Of a stretch of 11,300 nucleotides of DNA, positions 1 to 7,337 are shown one piece after another; the stretch's first letter is position 1; the number at the start of each line of letters is the position of its first letter. Source of the DNA: CAYMCV01 sp964389005 (GTDB taxonomy: Bacteria; Bacillota; Clostridia; Lachnospirales; Lachnospiraceae); the NCBI GenBank assembly GCA_964389005.1, contig CAYMCV010000079.1, positions 1 through 11,300 on the forward strand, read 5' to 3'. A program made the translations under genes and the position numbers. Under the pieces are notes generated by a model. It ran no database searches, was not told the DNA's origin, and worked only from the letters and a program-made list of their open reading frames with translations.

Positions 1-445
1 CAATGAATGTTCCGGATCCATCAGAATATAATGAAAAAACACCATTTGTCTTCGCCGGCGATGATTTCATATGTTGTCGCGCTTCAGATCCATCAAATGC
101 ATCAAATCCCAATGTTTCTTCCATTGTATCTCGAATTTCTTGATTAATCCCACCAAAATGGGTAAGCGCCAATGGCTCATATGGATATGCCGCCGGATCA
201 CTTCTTGTATCTTTTAAAGCCGCTAAATGTTGCTTTACCTGAGGATCATCTGACATCAACAACGCCGGATCCGATAATGTTGTAAGCAATGCCGTTCGTA
301 CCGAATCACACAACTGTGTATCTGAAGCAATATTTGTCTTCTCGATATACTTAATCAACTGCGGTGCCATGACCCCTACCAAAATTGCCATAATTGCAAT
401 TACAATAATCAGTTCCACCAACGAAAAGCCTTGATTCCTTTTCAT
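1..445 (-). CDS. Type IV pilin-like (prepilin/pseudopilin) protein, C-terminus cut by window edge
   Basis: The visible part is 148 codons starting from ATG at 445. It opens with a short basic leader (MKRNQG) followed by FSLVELIIVIAIMAILVG. This is the class III signal of type IV pilins and pseudopilins: cleavage expected after Gly6, Phe7 as residue 1 of the mature protein, and the conserved Glu at mature position 5 (Glu11). Hydrophobic residues 9-29 form the membrane and assembly helix. The rest is a soluble domain that runs off the window. An AGGAGG ribosome site at 456-461 lies 10 nt upstream and supports the start. By family knowledge, such proteins are processed by a prepilin peptidase (PilD/ComC type) and assembled into pili or secretion pseudopili. 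No assembly ATPase or peptidase gene is visible, so the particular machine is unknown. Family call is strong; subfamily is open. Confidence 0.88.
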   Translation of the reverse strand, partial: MKRNQGFSLVELIIVIAIMAILVGVMAPQLIKYIEKTNIASDTQLCDSVRTALLTTLSDPALLMSDDPQVKQHLAALKDTRSDPAAYPYEPLALTHFGGINQEIRDTMEETLGFDAFDGSEARQHMKSSPAKTNGVFSLYSDGSGTFI

Positions 446-455
446 TATTCCTTTT

Positions 456-461
456 CCTCCT
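456..461 (-). promoter_or_regulatory. Ribosome binding site of the pilin-like gene
   Basis: Consensus AGGAGG on the minus strand, followed by nine bases and then the ATG at 445. It fixes the start just before the prepilin leader. Confidence 0.8.
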
Positions 462-516
462 CTTTTTCACCTTTATCCTTGATATATTCATCCCCTAAGC
501 CCTATTACATGATAAT

Positions 517-525
517 TGTATAACA
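517..525 (-). promoter_or_regulatory. Possible extended -10 promoter for the pilin-like gene
   Basis: The minus strand reads TGTTATACA, a TGn plus TATACA extended -10 element about 70 bases before the pilin start. I see no good -35 box at the usual spacing, so this is a weak call. A separate promoter is expected because a terminator closes the upstream kinase gene at 590-630. Confidence 0.3.
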
Positions 526-589
526 TAATCCCCAAAAAGAAAAGATGGAAAATAGTAAAATATGGCATTCTAATTCTGTCTGTTTTCAG

Positions 590-630
590 AAAATATAAAC
601 AAAAAGCCAAACCGGTATCAGTCTGGCTTT
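590..630 (-). terminator. Rho-independent terminator of the histidine kinase operon
   Basis: On the minus strand AAAGCCAGAC pairs with GTTTGGCTTT (10 pairs, one G-U, loop of 8; 603-630), followed by TTTTTGTTTATATTTT. The left arm lies inside the last codons of the kinase gene (Lys-Pro-Asp) and the stop codon sits in the loop, so the terminator is built into the 3' end of the gene. It separates this operon from the pilin-like gene. Confidence 0.85.
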
Positions 631-3254
631 GTAATGATGTATTTTTTTAATGTATCGAACAGAACCGTAATATCAAGCGGTTTCGAGATATGATCGTTCA
701 TCCCGACCGCAATTGCTTCTGCAACGTTCTCCGCAAATGCATCTGCAGTCATTGCAATAATCGGAATTGTTTTTGCTTCCGAATGCTGTGATGCTCTTAT
801 GGCAATTGTCGCATCATGTCCGTTCATCTCCGGCATATGAACATCCATCAATATTGCAACAAAAGTTCCGGGTTCGGAATCAACAAACTTCTCAACTGCT
901 TCCCTGCCATTCCAAACGCTCTCCACAATCAACCCGGAAGACTCCATCACCATCCTTGCAATTTCCATATTCATGGCGTTATCCTCGGCCAGTAACACGC
1001 GTGCTCCCGCAAAATCAACGGTATCTTTTCTAGGTATATATCGTGCGGGACTGATTCCGTTTATATCCGCTAGTAAATCAAATAATGAAGACTGAAATAA
1101 AGGCTTGGAAATGAATCTTCTCACGCCTACCTCTGCCGCCTTTTCAGCCAATTCCGCAAAATCATATGCCGTTAGGATAATAATTGGCAATTTCTCGCCC
1201 AGCATTTCTCTGATTCGCTTGATGGTTTCGATCCCGTCCATATTGGGCATCTTCCAATCCACCAAACAAACTCCGAATTTATCTCCTTCTTCCTGCATAA
1301 TCGAAATTGCCTTCAAAGCATCTTCACCTGATGTTACCGCAGTACATTGTGCTCCGCACCTGTTAAAAAGCAAGCGAATGTAATCACATGTGCTGATATC
1401 ATCATCAACCACCAATGCATTAATGGAATCAAAGTTATACATACCAATCTCATTCGGCTGTGTGGTTCTTCCAAACGTTAAATCGACTTTGAATGTTGTC
1501 CCAACGCCGACTATACTCTCAACAGTAATGGAACCGCCCATCAAATCAACCAAATTCTTCGTGATTGACAAGCCGAGTCCTGAGCCTCCGAATCGTCTTG
1601 ATATGGATGAATCTGCCTGTTGAAACGGTGTCCAAATGTGTGTCAGATATTCTTCCGCCATTCCGATTCCGGTATCAGTGATTTCAAAGTGGATGTGCGA
1701 AGCATTTACATCAGCTTCAGGCTGCTGGATTTTCATGACAACCTTTCCGCCTTCCGATGTGAACTTTATGGCATTGGATAACAGATTGGCCAGAATCTGA
1801 TTGGTGCGCATCTGATCTCCTACAAACCATTCCTCTGTCAAATCATCAAATACAACCTCAAATTCAACATCCTTCGCTTTTGCTTGTGAATAGAATATGG
1901 TTGTTAGTGAGGTAATCAAACCCTTGAAATCAAAACGATTGTGTTCAACCTGAATCTTACCGCTTTCAATGGCAGACATGTCGAGCACATCATTGATAAC
2001 AGTCAGCAAATGCTTGGAAGCAATCTCACTCTTTACCAAGCAATCAAGCACTTTCATCTCCGCCTGCTTGTACTCAATTTCTGTCTTGGCATTTTCCATA
2101 CTGTTCTTTGCAATCGCATTGTAACCGATGACCGCATTCAACGGCGTACGTATTTCATGTGACATTCTTGATAAGAACGAACTCTTGGAATTGCTTGCGA
2201 CTTGCTCACGCTTCACGCTCAATCGCAGTTCTCGGACAATCAGCAATAATCTCCATGTGTTAAAAGTTAAAAGAACCACAAGCAATGCTATAATGATGAG
2301 CGGATAAAGCGTAAATAATTCCTTAGAAACAAATTCCGACTTTGGCACAGAGACAACGACATACCATGCCTGTTCATCTCCACAGGACATATAGGTAAAT
2401 ACACTATCACGGTCTTTTAAATCCTTGTATTGCAAAACACCGGTTCCGGAAAGATTACTTTGTACAGACTCTCTGATTGCGTCTCTTTCATCAAGCGACA
2501 AGTCATTATACTTGTATATGTAGTCATATGGATTGTCTGAACGAAACGAACTGTCTCGCACCAAGTATTTTCCGTCCGGATAACAAACCGCAGTTGCCAG
2601 ATTCGCATACTGTGTACGAATTTTGAGCATCTTTAATATTTTATCTTCTTGTTGCGGTTTCACAATATAGTATTTCACATCTTTTCCGTCTTCCTTGACT
2701 GTAATACCGCAAAATACCGCAAAGTAACGCAATGCATCCGTTTTGTTCGTAAACCCCTGTGAATAAATGATTTCTCCGTCATTTTGTGCCGATTGGGAGT
2801 ATAAGAAGCGGGCAAGATCGCTGTCTAAATACTCAACTTCCTTGATATCTTCATTTTCGCCGCGTGTGGCATAACCGCAAAATACATGATAAGAATCTTT
2901 TGACCGACTATCATCGCGTCGTAATAACTGGTATTCATTCTCCTCATCACTGATAAGTTCCAAATACTGAAGAATTTCAGTTACATTTTTATCTTTACAG
3001 TATTTGTATGTGTTCTTCAATTCTTGACTGATATTATCAAGTTTGGCAGACATGACTTCGCTTTTGGTCGTGGCTATATTGATCATGCTTTCAATGTTCT
3101 GATTATAGGATATCACGCGATTTTTGTTCAGATAAACCATAAGGCAGGCAACCAAAGTCAACACCAACAAGGAATCTATAATCACGGTAATAATTACAGA
3201 TTTACGCATCTTGCTCTCGGTTGGGACTTCTGTGATAATTCTCAGTTCCTTCAT
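618..3254 (-). CDS. Membrane hybrid histidine kinase with Cache-like sensor and two receiver domains
   Basis: An 878-residue sensor kinase. Transmembrane helix 1 is at about 19-42 and helix 2 at about 316-340. Between them lies an extracytoplasmic domain of about 270 residues that ends in a WYVVVSVPKSE segment, typical of Cache-type sensors. The HisKA H-box holds the predicted phosphorylated His366 (SHEIRTPLNAVIG). The HATPase shows the N-box around Asn490/Asn494, a G1 motif DTGIG at 527-531, and a G2 motif GGSGLGL at 556-562. Receiver 1 (about 611-730) has acidic Asp617-619, phospho-acceptor Asp666, Thr695 and Lys717. Receiver 2 (about 750-872) has Glu757/Asp758, phospho-acceptor Asp804, Thr836 and Lys858. 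All key residues are intact. No HPt or DNA-binding output is attached, so phosphate must pass to a partner elsewhere. A GGAGG site at 3262-3266 supports the ATG start. It lies 27 bases after the solute-binding protein gene, which implies co-transcription and shared ligand sensing. Confidence 0.95.
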   Translation of the reverse strand: MKELRIITEVPTESKMRKSVIITVIIDSLLVLTLVACLMVYLNKNRVISYNQNIESMINIATTKSEVMSAKLDNISQELKNTYKYCKDKNVTEILQYLELISDEENEYQLLRRDDSRSKDSYHVFCGYATRGENEDIKEVEYLDSDLARFLYSQSAQNDGEIIYSQGFTNKTDALRYFAVFCGITVKEDGKDVKYYIVKPQQEDKILKMLKIRTQYANLATAVCYPDGKYLVRDSSFRSDNPYDYIYKYNDLSLDERDAIRESVQSNLSGTGVLQYKDLKDRDSVFTYMSCGDEQAWYVVVSVPKSEFVSKELFTLYPLIIIALLVVLLTFNTWRLLLIVRELRLSVKREQVASNSKSSFLSRMSHEIRTPLNAVIGYNAIAKNSMENAKTEIEYKQAEMKVLDCLVKSEIASKHLLTVINDVLDMSAIESGKIQVEHNRFDFKGLITSLTTIFYSQAKAKDVEFEVVFDDLTEEWFVGDQMRTNQILANLLSNAIKFTSEGGKVVMKIQQPEADVNASHIHFEITDTGIGMAEEYLTHIWTPFQQADSSISRRFGGSGLGLSITKNLVDLMGGSITVESIVGVGTTFKVDLTFGRTTQPNEIGMYNFDSINALVVDDDISTCDYIRLLFNRCGAQCTAVTSGEDALKAISIMQEEGDKFGVCLVDWKMPNMDGIETIKRIREMLGEKLPIIILTAYDFAELAEKAAEVGVRRFISKPLFQSSLFDLLADINGISPARYIPRKDTVDFAGARVLLAEDNAMNMEIARMVMESSGLIVESVWNGREAVEKFVDSEPGTFVAILMDVHMPEMNGHDATIAIRASQHSEAKTIPIIAMTADAFAENVAEAIAVGMNDHISKPLDITVLFDTLKKYIITKPD

Positions 3255-3281
3255 TCTTCGGCCTCCACAGGATAATACACG

Positions 3282-4712
3282 TTACCTCGTTTCTTTTACC
3301 GCCTGAAATTCTTTTTCCAGCCGTGCCATATAATCTTCCAGAGAGTACTTGATTCTATAAGTTCCGTCTCCGTTATCTTCCATATATTTCTCGGCATTCA
3401 TTTTGGAAATGCCAATCATATCATCATAACCGCCAAGCATTAAAGGTGTAATTGTCTTATAAAAGCCATAACTAAATGTTACCTGCCCGACATCGCATGT
3501 ATGATCTTCAGCCACATCAAACTGTACCAATGCATCCTTGGTATTCGGAATCTTACCTGATTCCTCCGCAAACGCTTTGTTAACTTCAGGTGTAAAAATG
3601 AAGTTCATAAATTCCAGTGACCAATCAAGATGATCCGATTGGTTGTTGATTGCAAGACCATCTGCCGGTGACAGATAAGCATAACCTCCATCAACGCCGA
3701 CGGGGCTTAAGATGAATTGGTATTCTATCGTACTATGATAGTCCGATTTGGTTTTTTCCAAATTATTGCCAAAAGCCTGTGTGTCAATCATAAACGGTAT
3801 TTTTCCGATATCATCCTGTTTTTCATAAACGTCTTCAGAGACCTCAATGACATTCAGAAAATCTCTGGCTTTCCCATCACTTCCCTCAAAGAAATAACCC
3901 AATTCTTCTTCGGAACGTTTGTAATCAAAATAGCCTTTCTCTACAATTTCGTAAAGAAGCGAATAAGGATCTCTGAAATACTCGCTTACACCGTCATCAA
4001 TGTTCTCGATTGCCTGATAAGTCTCCTCATAATTACCGCCGTTTACAATACTGTTACATATGTATGGATACAATAACTGTTGCGCAAAAGTCCCGCTTGA
4101 ACTCTGAAGTGGTATATACCCTTCGTTGTAGAACACCTCACAGCATTCCATCAACTCTGCTCTGTTGGTTGGTATTTTTAGATTGTACATGTCGAGCAAT
4201 GTGGTATTTACATACATACCTCGCAATTCTCCTCCATATGGTATCGAATACTGTACGTTATCTTCTTCCATATACTTAAAATTCTCTACAAGACCATCAT
4301 TGGTTCCCGACAAGTCCAAGAACTCTTTGGCATGATCCGAAAGTAAATTATATGCTTTATCCTTGTATTCCGTGGTCTCTTGAATATTGGCGCACTTAAA
4401 TACATCAATTTTTAACTCTTCTTGTTCCAAACGAATCGGTAAATTGGTCGGATATTCTTCAATACACTCACATACAATTGTACAATTCGGGTAAATTTCT
4501 TCGAACTTTGTAATTACATTGTCCATTTCAGGCCATGTGTCTTTGTCGCTGGCAATTCTGAGTACCACTTCCGCAGAAGTATCAAGATTTTGATTCACAC
4601 TATAACCCTTGATGCCACTTTGATTTCCGCATCCCATGATCAGAGCCATATTGGATGCCAATATCATCATACAAAGAACGATTGCCGTCAAACGTAATTT
4701 TTTATGTACCAA
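3282..4712 (-). CDS. Extracellular solute-binding lipoprotein (family 1 type), first gene of the sensory operon
   Basis: A 476-residue protein. The start is TTG at 4712, chosen because an AGGAGG at 4718-4723 lies five bases upstream and no ATG gives a complete signal peptide. The N-terminus is a lipoprotein signal: basic HKKLR, hydrophobic residues 9-26, and a lipobox ending in Gly27-Cys28. Met at -2 is atypical but tolerable. The body matches family 1 ABC solute-binding proteins: an IASDKDTWPEMDNVITKFEE first strand and helix, a PYGGELRGMYVNTTLLD hinge segment, and an SGKIPNTKDAL segment near the C-terminus. This family usually delivers sugars or oligosaccharides to a permease, but no permease or ATPase gene is nearby. 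The partner here is the hybrid kinase gene 27 bases downstream, so I infer a ligand-presenting role. The ligand cannot be read from the sequence. Confidence 0.88.
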   Translation of the reverse strand: MVHKKLRLTAIVLCMMILASNMALIMGCGNQSGIKGYSVNQNLDTSAEVVLRIASDKDTWPEMDNVITKFEEIYPNCTIVCECIEEYPTNLPIRLEQEELKIDVFKCANIQETTEYKDKAYNLLSDHAKEFLDLSGTNDGLVENFKYMEEDNVQYSIPYGGELRGMYVNTTLLDMYNLKIPTNRAELMECCEVFYNEGYIPLQSSSGTFAQQLLYPYICNSIVNGGNYEETYQAIENIDDGVSEYFRDPYSLLYEIVEKGYFDYKRSEEELGYFFEGSDGKARDFLNVIEVSEDVYEKQDDIGKIPFMIDTQAFGNNLEKTKSDYHSTIEYQFILSPVGVDGGYAYLSPADGLAINNQSDHLDWSLEFMNFIFTPEVNKAFAEESGKIPNTKDALVQFDVAEDHTCDVGQVTFSYGFYKTITPLMLGGYDDMIGISKMNAEKYMEDNGDGTYRIKYSLEDYMARLEKEFQAVKETR

Positions 4713-4729
4713 ACTCCCCTCCTATCCCA

Positions 4730-4745
4730 TACCGCTTTCGCGATA
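4730..4745 (-). promoter_or_regulatory. GAAA-tetraloop hairpin just upstream of the TTG-start gene's ribosome site
   Basis: In the leader RNA TATCGC pairs with GCGGTA (six pairs, one G-U) around a GAAA loop. It ends seven bases before the AGGAGG. GAAA loops are unusually stable, so the hairpin could tune translation or protect the message. The structure is visible; the function is inference. Confidence 0.4.
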
Positions 4746-4818
4746 TTTGTCCGAACACATGCCGTTCCCGCTTAAAACTCATCATAATATGGCTAAAATA
4801 TATCACTCACATGTAGTT

Positions 4819-4847
4819 ATTATAACATTTTGTACTGTCGGTCGCAA
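4819..4847 (-). promoter_or_regulatory. Sigma-A-type promoter of the solute-binding protein / kinase operon
   Basis: Minus strand: -35 TTGCGA (4842-4847), a 17-base spacer, and a perfect -10 TATAAT (4819-4824) preceded by TGT, an extended -10. Transcription should start near 4812, giving a leader of about 100 bases before the TTG at 4712. The palindrome TGGCATTGCCA (4862-4872) sits 14 bases upstream of the -35 box, a plausible activator position. Confidence 0.7.
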
Positions 4848-4861
4848 CAGAATTGTCTGAC

Positions 4862-4873
4862 TGGCATTGCCAA
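4862..4873. repeat. Palindromic 12-bp box, copy 1 (TGGCATTGCCAA)
   Basis: The inner 11 bases form a perfect palindrome with one central base. The same 12 bases recur at 5156-5167. This copy lies directly upstream of the operon promoter and could be a regulator site; no protein can be assigned. Confidence 0.45.
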
Positions 4874-5155
4874 TTAACTGTGCATAATTTCGCATTTTAA
4901 TCGTCTTGCTTCCCCAAATTTGGTTGTATTTATGCTTTTTTCGGAAATGATATTAATTTGTATCTTTAACAGCAATGCTTCATTGTTGACTTTCCCTTTC
5001 CGCACGTTGCATAAAAATCGAAAATCTTCCAATCAGACTCTGTGCAAATTTCAGATTAACACCAACAATCAGAATCCCGATGATTCTCTGTCGAAATGCT
5101 TCTGTTGATTGAATCCCGATTACCTGATTGCTTTAAATATAGGTGCCATCTATAA

Positions 5156-5167
5156 TGGCATTGCCAA
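5156..5167. repeat. Palindromic 12-bp box, copy 2 (TGGCATTGCCAA)
   Basis: Identical to 4862-4873 and 294 bases from it. Nearby half-sites TGCCA (5144-5148) and TGGCA (5200-5204) make a small cluster just after the hydrolase stop codon. The right half-site TGGCA (5156-5160) also belongs to a six-pair hairpin at 5144-5160. Confidence 0.4.
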
Positions 5168-5208
5168 ATGAGTCGAATGCGGCATGCACGCGTTAATGTT
5201 GGCATTAA

Positions 5209-6414
5209 TCACTCACTTGACGTATCCGCCGGCTCAAATCGCAAAAGTGTCTCTTTCACAAATCGTTCTTTCTCATTTATCCATGGATTATGTCCCGAAT
5301 GCTCAAACCAGACAATTTCCTTCTTTGGACAGTCTAATATTTCGTAATACTCTTCTGCCAAGGTCGTTGGTGCATTGATGTCATGCCTTCCCAAAAAGAA
5401 ATATACCGGAACGTCTAAACTATTGTAATCCCTGCGAAGGTCTGTCTCATATAGCTGCGGATATACCACATTAAAGGTATTCATCACACCAAGTAAAAAA
5501 TGAACAGTATCTACAATATCATATTCTGCTGCAAACATATCGCGTAAGGTCTGATATCCACCATTTGTTATATTGGGATCTGAAGCCATTTCGTTAGACA
5601 GGTAATTTAAGTAATTAGCCGATGTCAGAGCTATGTTACCGTCATAATAAGGTGGTTCTCCCTGTTTTTGAAGCTTCAAAACAGTATCTTCATCCCCTTT
5701 TTCTTGGGCCATCATTATTGCCATCTGGTAATCTATTTTTTCTGTTTCTTTAAAATCAACCATCTGGCCGGTTCCGATAATCCCCGCGTAATACTGCGGT
5801 GCACGGTCAGCCATAAATATTCCCAATGCACTTCCCCATGATTCTCCTATCAAATAGATCTGTTCTTTCTTAAATCTTTCCCTCAGATACTCCGTTACTG
5901 CGATTCCATCCTCCACGTAGGTCTCTACTGTAATATCACTTCGCTTCATACAATTATAGGACTTGCCACTCCCCGGCTGATCCCAGTTTACCACAACATA
6001 ATTTTTTTCCAATTCACCAAGTTCATAACGTGTAGCCGCCATCTGTGTTCCTCCAGGACCGCCTGCAAGAAACAGAATAACTGGTGCCTCACTGTTATTC
6101 CCCCTAATACTGATCCATTCTTTATGCCCATTGATTTCCAATGAGATCAGTTCGGCAACACTTTCTTCTATTACATTCCCATTATCATCCCTGATCTTTG
6201 GCGTATGTGCCATCACCCTGGACAGCAGTATCAGTAATATGCTGATTCCCAATACCCCAATAAATACAATCATGTTTTTCTTCAGTACACTGGCAACAGA
6301 AAGCATTTCCTTTCCTCTAATCAAAGCTATGAGATATTGGATAAGCCGAAAAATTAAACCTAACAATACCCCTAAGTCCGCAAGTAGTATAAATAAAAAC
6401 AAACCTATTTTCAT
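5209..6414 (-). CDS. Membrane-anchored alpha/beta hydrolase, proline-iminopeptidase-like (S33 type)
   Basis: A 401-residue protein starting from ATG at 6414, where AAGGAGGG at 6422-6429 lies seven bases upstream. The frame stays open to a TTG at 6447, but that longer start would place the ribosome site inside the gene. Two hydrophobic segments (about 3-31 and 48-66) anchor the protein. The catalytic domain follows: an oxyanion-hole motif GGPGG at 118-122, a WDQPGSGKS block at 144-152 typical of prolyl iminopeptidase relatives, nucleophile Ser192 in GESWG, acid Asp345 in GRHD, and His375 in HSGHNP. A lid region lies between about 220 and 330. The triad is intact, so an active enzyme is expected, probably cleaving a peptide, ester or small-molecule substrate at the membrane. 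The substrate is not identifiable. The gene is divergent from a TetR-family gene and its promoter is overlapped by paired boxes, so local repression is likely. Confidence 0.87.
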   Translation of the reverse strand: MKIGLFLFILLADLGVLLGLIFRLIQYLIALIRGKEMLSVASVLKKNMIVFIGVLGISILLILLSRVMAHTPKIRDDNGNVIEESVAELISLEINGHKEWISIRGNNSEAPVILFLAGGPGGTQMAATRYELGELEKNYVVVNWDQPGSGKSYNCMKRSDITVETYVEDGIAVTEYLRERFKKEQIYLIGESWGSALGIFMADRAPQYYAGIIGTGQMVDFKETEKIDYQMAIMMAQEKGDEDTVLKLQKQGEPPYYDGNIALTSANYLNYLSNEMASDPNITNGGYQTLRDMFAAEYDIVDTVHFLLGVMNTFNVVYPQLYETDLRRDYNSLDVPVYFFLGRHDINAPTTLAEEYYEILDCPKKEIVWFEHSGHNPWINEKERFVKETLLRFEPADTSSE

Positions 6415-6430
6415 AACATAGCCCTCCTTT

Positions 6431-6450
6431 TTTTGAACGCTGGTCAACTT
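6431..6450. promoter_or_regulatory. Putative TetR operator, box 1 (early transcribed region of the hydrolase gene)
   Basis: The box is a 20-bp sequence with core TTGAACGCTGGTCAA (6433-6447), an imperfect palindrome with arms TTGA/TCAA. It matches 6471-6490 at 19 of 20 positions (only G6439 versus T6479 differs) and lies exactly 40 bp away. It sits between the -10 box and the ribosome site of the hydrolase gene, about +5 to +20 of the transcript. Binding by the adjacent TetR protein is inference. Confidence 0.65.
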
Positions 6451-6458
6451 TTTAAAAA

Positions 6459-6487
6459 ACTATATCACAGTTTTGAACTCTGGTCAA
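6459..6487 (-). promoter_or_regulatory. Promoter of the alpha/beta hydrolase gene
   Basis: Minus strand: -35 TTGACC (6482-6487), a 17-base spacer, and -10 TATAGT (6459-6464). The -35 box is itself one arm of operator box 2, and box 1 starts just past the predicted transcription start near 6452. A repressor on the two boxes would therefore bracket this promoter. Confidence 0.72.
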
Positions 6488-6490
6488 CTT
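6471..6490. promoter_or_regulatory. Putative TetR operator, box 2 (overlaps both -35 elements)
   Basis: The core is TTGAACTCTGGTCAA (6473-6487), the second copy of the 20-bp box. It contains the hydrolase -35 on the minus strand and overlaps the predicted tetR -35 on the plus strand. This would let one protein control both divergent genes. Confidence 0.65.
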
Positions 6491-6509
6491 GTTTATTATA
6501 TGCTATACT
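6481..6509 (+). promoter_or_regulatory. Promoter of the TetR-family gene
   Basis: Plus strand: extended -10 TGCTATACT (6501-6509), with a weak -35 TGGTCA (6481-6486) at 17-base spacing. The -35 lies within operator box 2, which suggests autoregulation. The predicted transcription start is near 6516, giving a leader of about 64 bases. Confidence 0.6.
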
Positions 6510-6579
6510 TGGTGTCATCAGGAAATGATGGATCAGAAATCTCTGACTTGATAAATCCCTTAGGAGAAATAAGATTATT

Positions 6580-7182
6580 ATGGAAAATAAACGAGAACTG
6601 ATATTAAATACAATGCAGGATCTATTTAATGAAGGTATCGCCGGAACTGCCTCCGTAAGTGACATTGCCAAACGAGCCGGTATTGCAAAGGGTGGACTCT
6701 ACTACTATTTTGACTCAAAGGAAGCCGTTATGGATGCATTGATTCACCGCCAATATAGCAACATTATCGACCATTGCCGTGAAGTTCTGAAAGTTTCCTC
6801 CGGCAATGCTCTGGAGCAGCTCGCCCTCCTTCTCTATACTTATAAACATTCTTATGTCGATCCCTCCCTGGATGAGTATCTGCATAAACCTCAAAATGCA
6901 GCCCTGCATCAAAAATCATTGGCAGTAATTTTAGTCTCTCTATCTGATTTAGTTACATCTATTTTTGAAAAGGGTATCCAGGAAGATCTCTTTGAAACCG
7001 CATATCCAAGACAGTATGCAGAAATTCTTCTTTCTTCCTTTACCTTTCTCTATGACTCGGGTATTTTCTCATGGTCCAACGAAGAGATGTACCACAAACT
7101 TCAAGCGTTGGCTGATATGCTTGAAAATGGTCTTCATACATCAAAAGGATGTTTCAGTTTTTTATATGACGTACTGCAATAG
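6580..7182 (+). CDS. TetR/AcrR-family transcriptional regulator
   Basis: A 200-residue protein of normal TetR length. Residues 1-50 form the DNA-binding domain: helix 1 ELILNTMQDLFNEGI, then SVSDIAKRAGIAKGGLYYYFDSKEAVMDAL, with the classic GLYYYF turn at about 39-44. Residues 60-190 form the helical ligand and dimer domain, which does not point to a known inducer. The only gene on the plus strand, it is divergent from the hydrolase gene. Two matched boxes between them overlap or abut both promoters. By family behaviour it should repress the hydrolase and itself until a ligand binds. The ribosome site AGGAG (6562-6566) is 13 bases from the ATG, longer than ideal, so translation may be weak. 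The ATG remains the best start because it gives the complete helix 1. Confidence 0.92.
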   Translation: MENKRELILNTMQDLFNEGIAGTASVSDIAKRAGIAKGGLYYYFDSKEAVMDALIHRQYSNIIDHCREVLKVSSGNALEQLALLLYTYKHSYVDPSLDEYLHKPQNAALHQKSLAVILVSLSDLVTSIFEKGIQEDLFETAYPRQYAEILLSSFTFLYDSGIFSWSNEEMYHKLQALADMLENGLHTSKGCFSFLYDVLQ

Positions 7183-7337
7183 TTGTAATGTCAGCAAACA
7201 ACAACGCTCCAGCAAGCAAATATGGCTTGTTAACGTGCAATCACGAACCTGCCTGCTTGGCGAGCCTATAGTATATAGGGTTGTTTTCTACAAAAAAGCC
7301 CTGTGTTTCTGCCTGTTTGAGCGATTGGAAATTTACA

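Larger units (their letters stand above)
4713..5208. other. Intergenic region: promoter and leader of the sensory operon, palindromes, coding-like remnant
   Basis: This 496-base stretch lies between the hydrolase stop and the solute-binding protein start. It holds a minus-strand promoter at 4819-4847 with a leader of about 100 bases, and a GAAA-capped hairpin at 4730-4745. A perfect palindrome TGGCATTGCCA occurs at 4862-4872 and again at 5156-5166. A further hairpin (TGCCAT / ATGGCA) is at 5144-5160. A minus-strand frame at 4980-5132 is open for 50 codons but has no usable start. I see no T-tailed terminator for the hydrolase gene and no riboswitch that I recognise. Confidence 0.6.

Noticed and set aside
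5071..5087. Hairpin AGAATC/GATTCT after the hydrolase gene, considered as its terminator
   Set aside because: The stem is weak, no T run follows on the minus strand, and it is more than 120 bases past the stop codon.
6415..6447. Longer hydrolase start at TTG 6447
   Set aside because: The strong AAGGAGGG lies inside this extension and points to the ATG at 6414. Operator box 1 also overlaps the extension.
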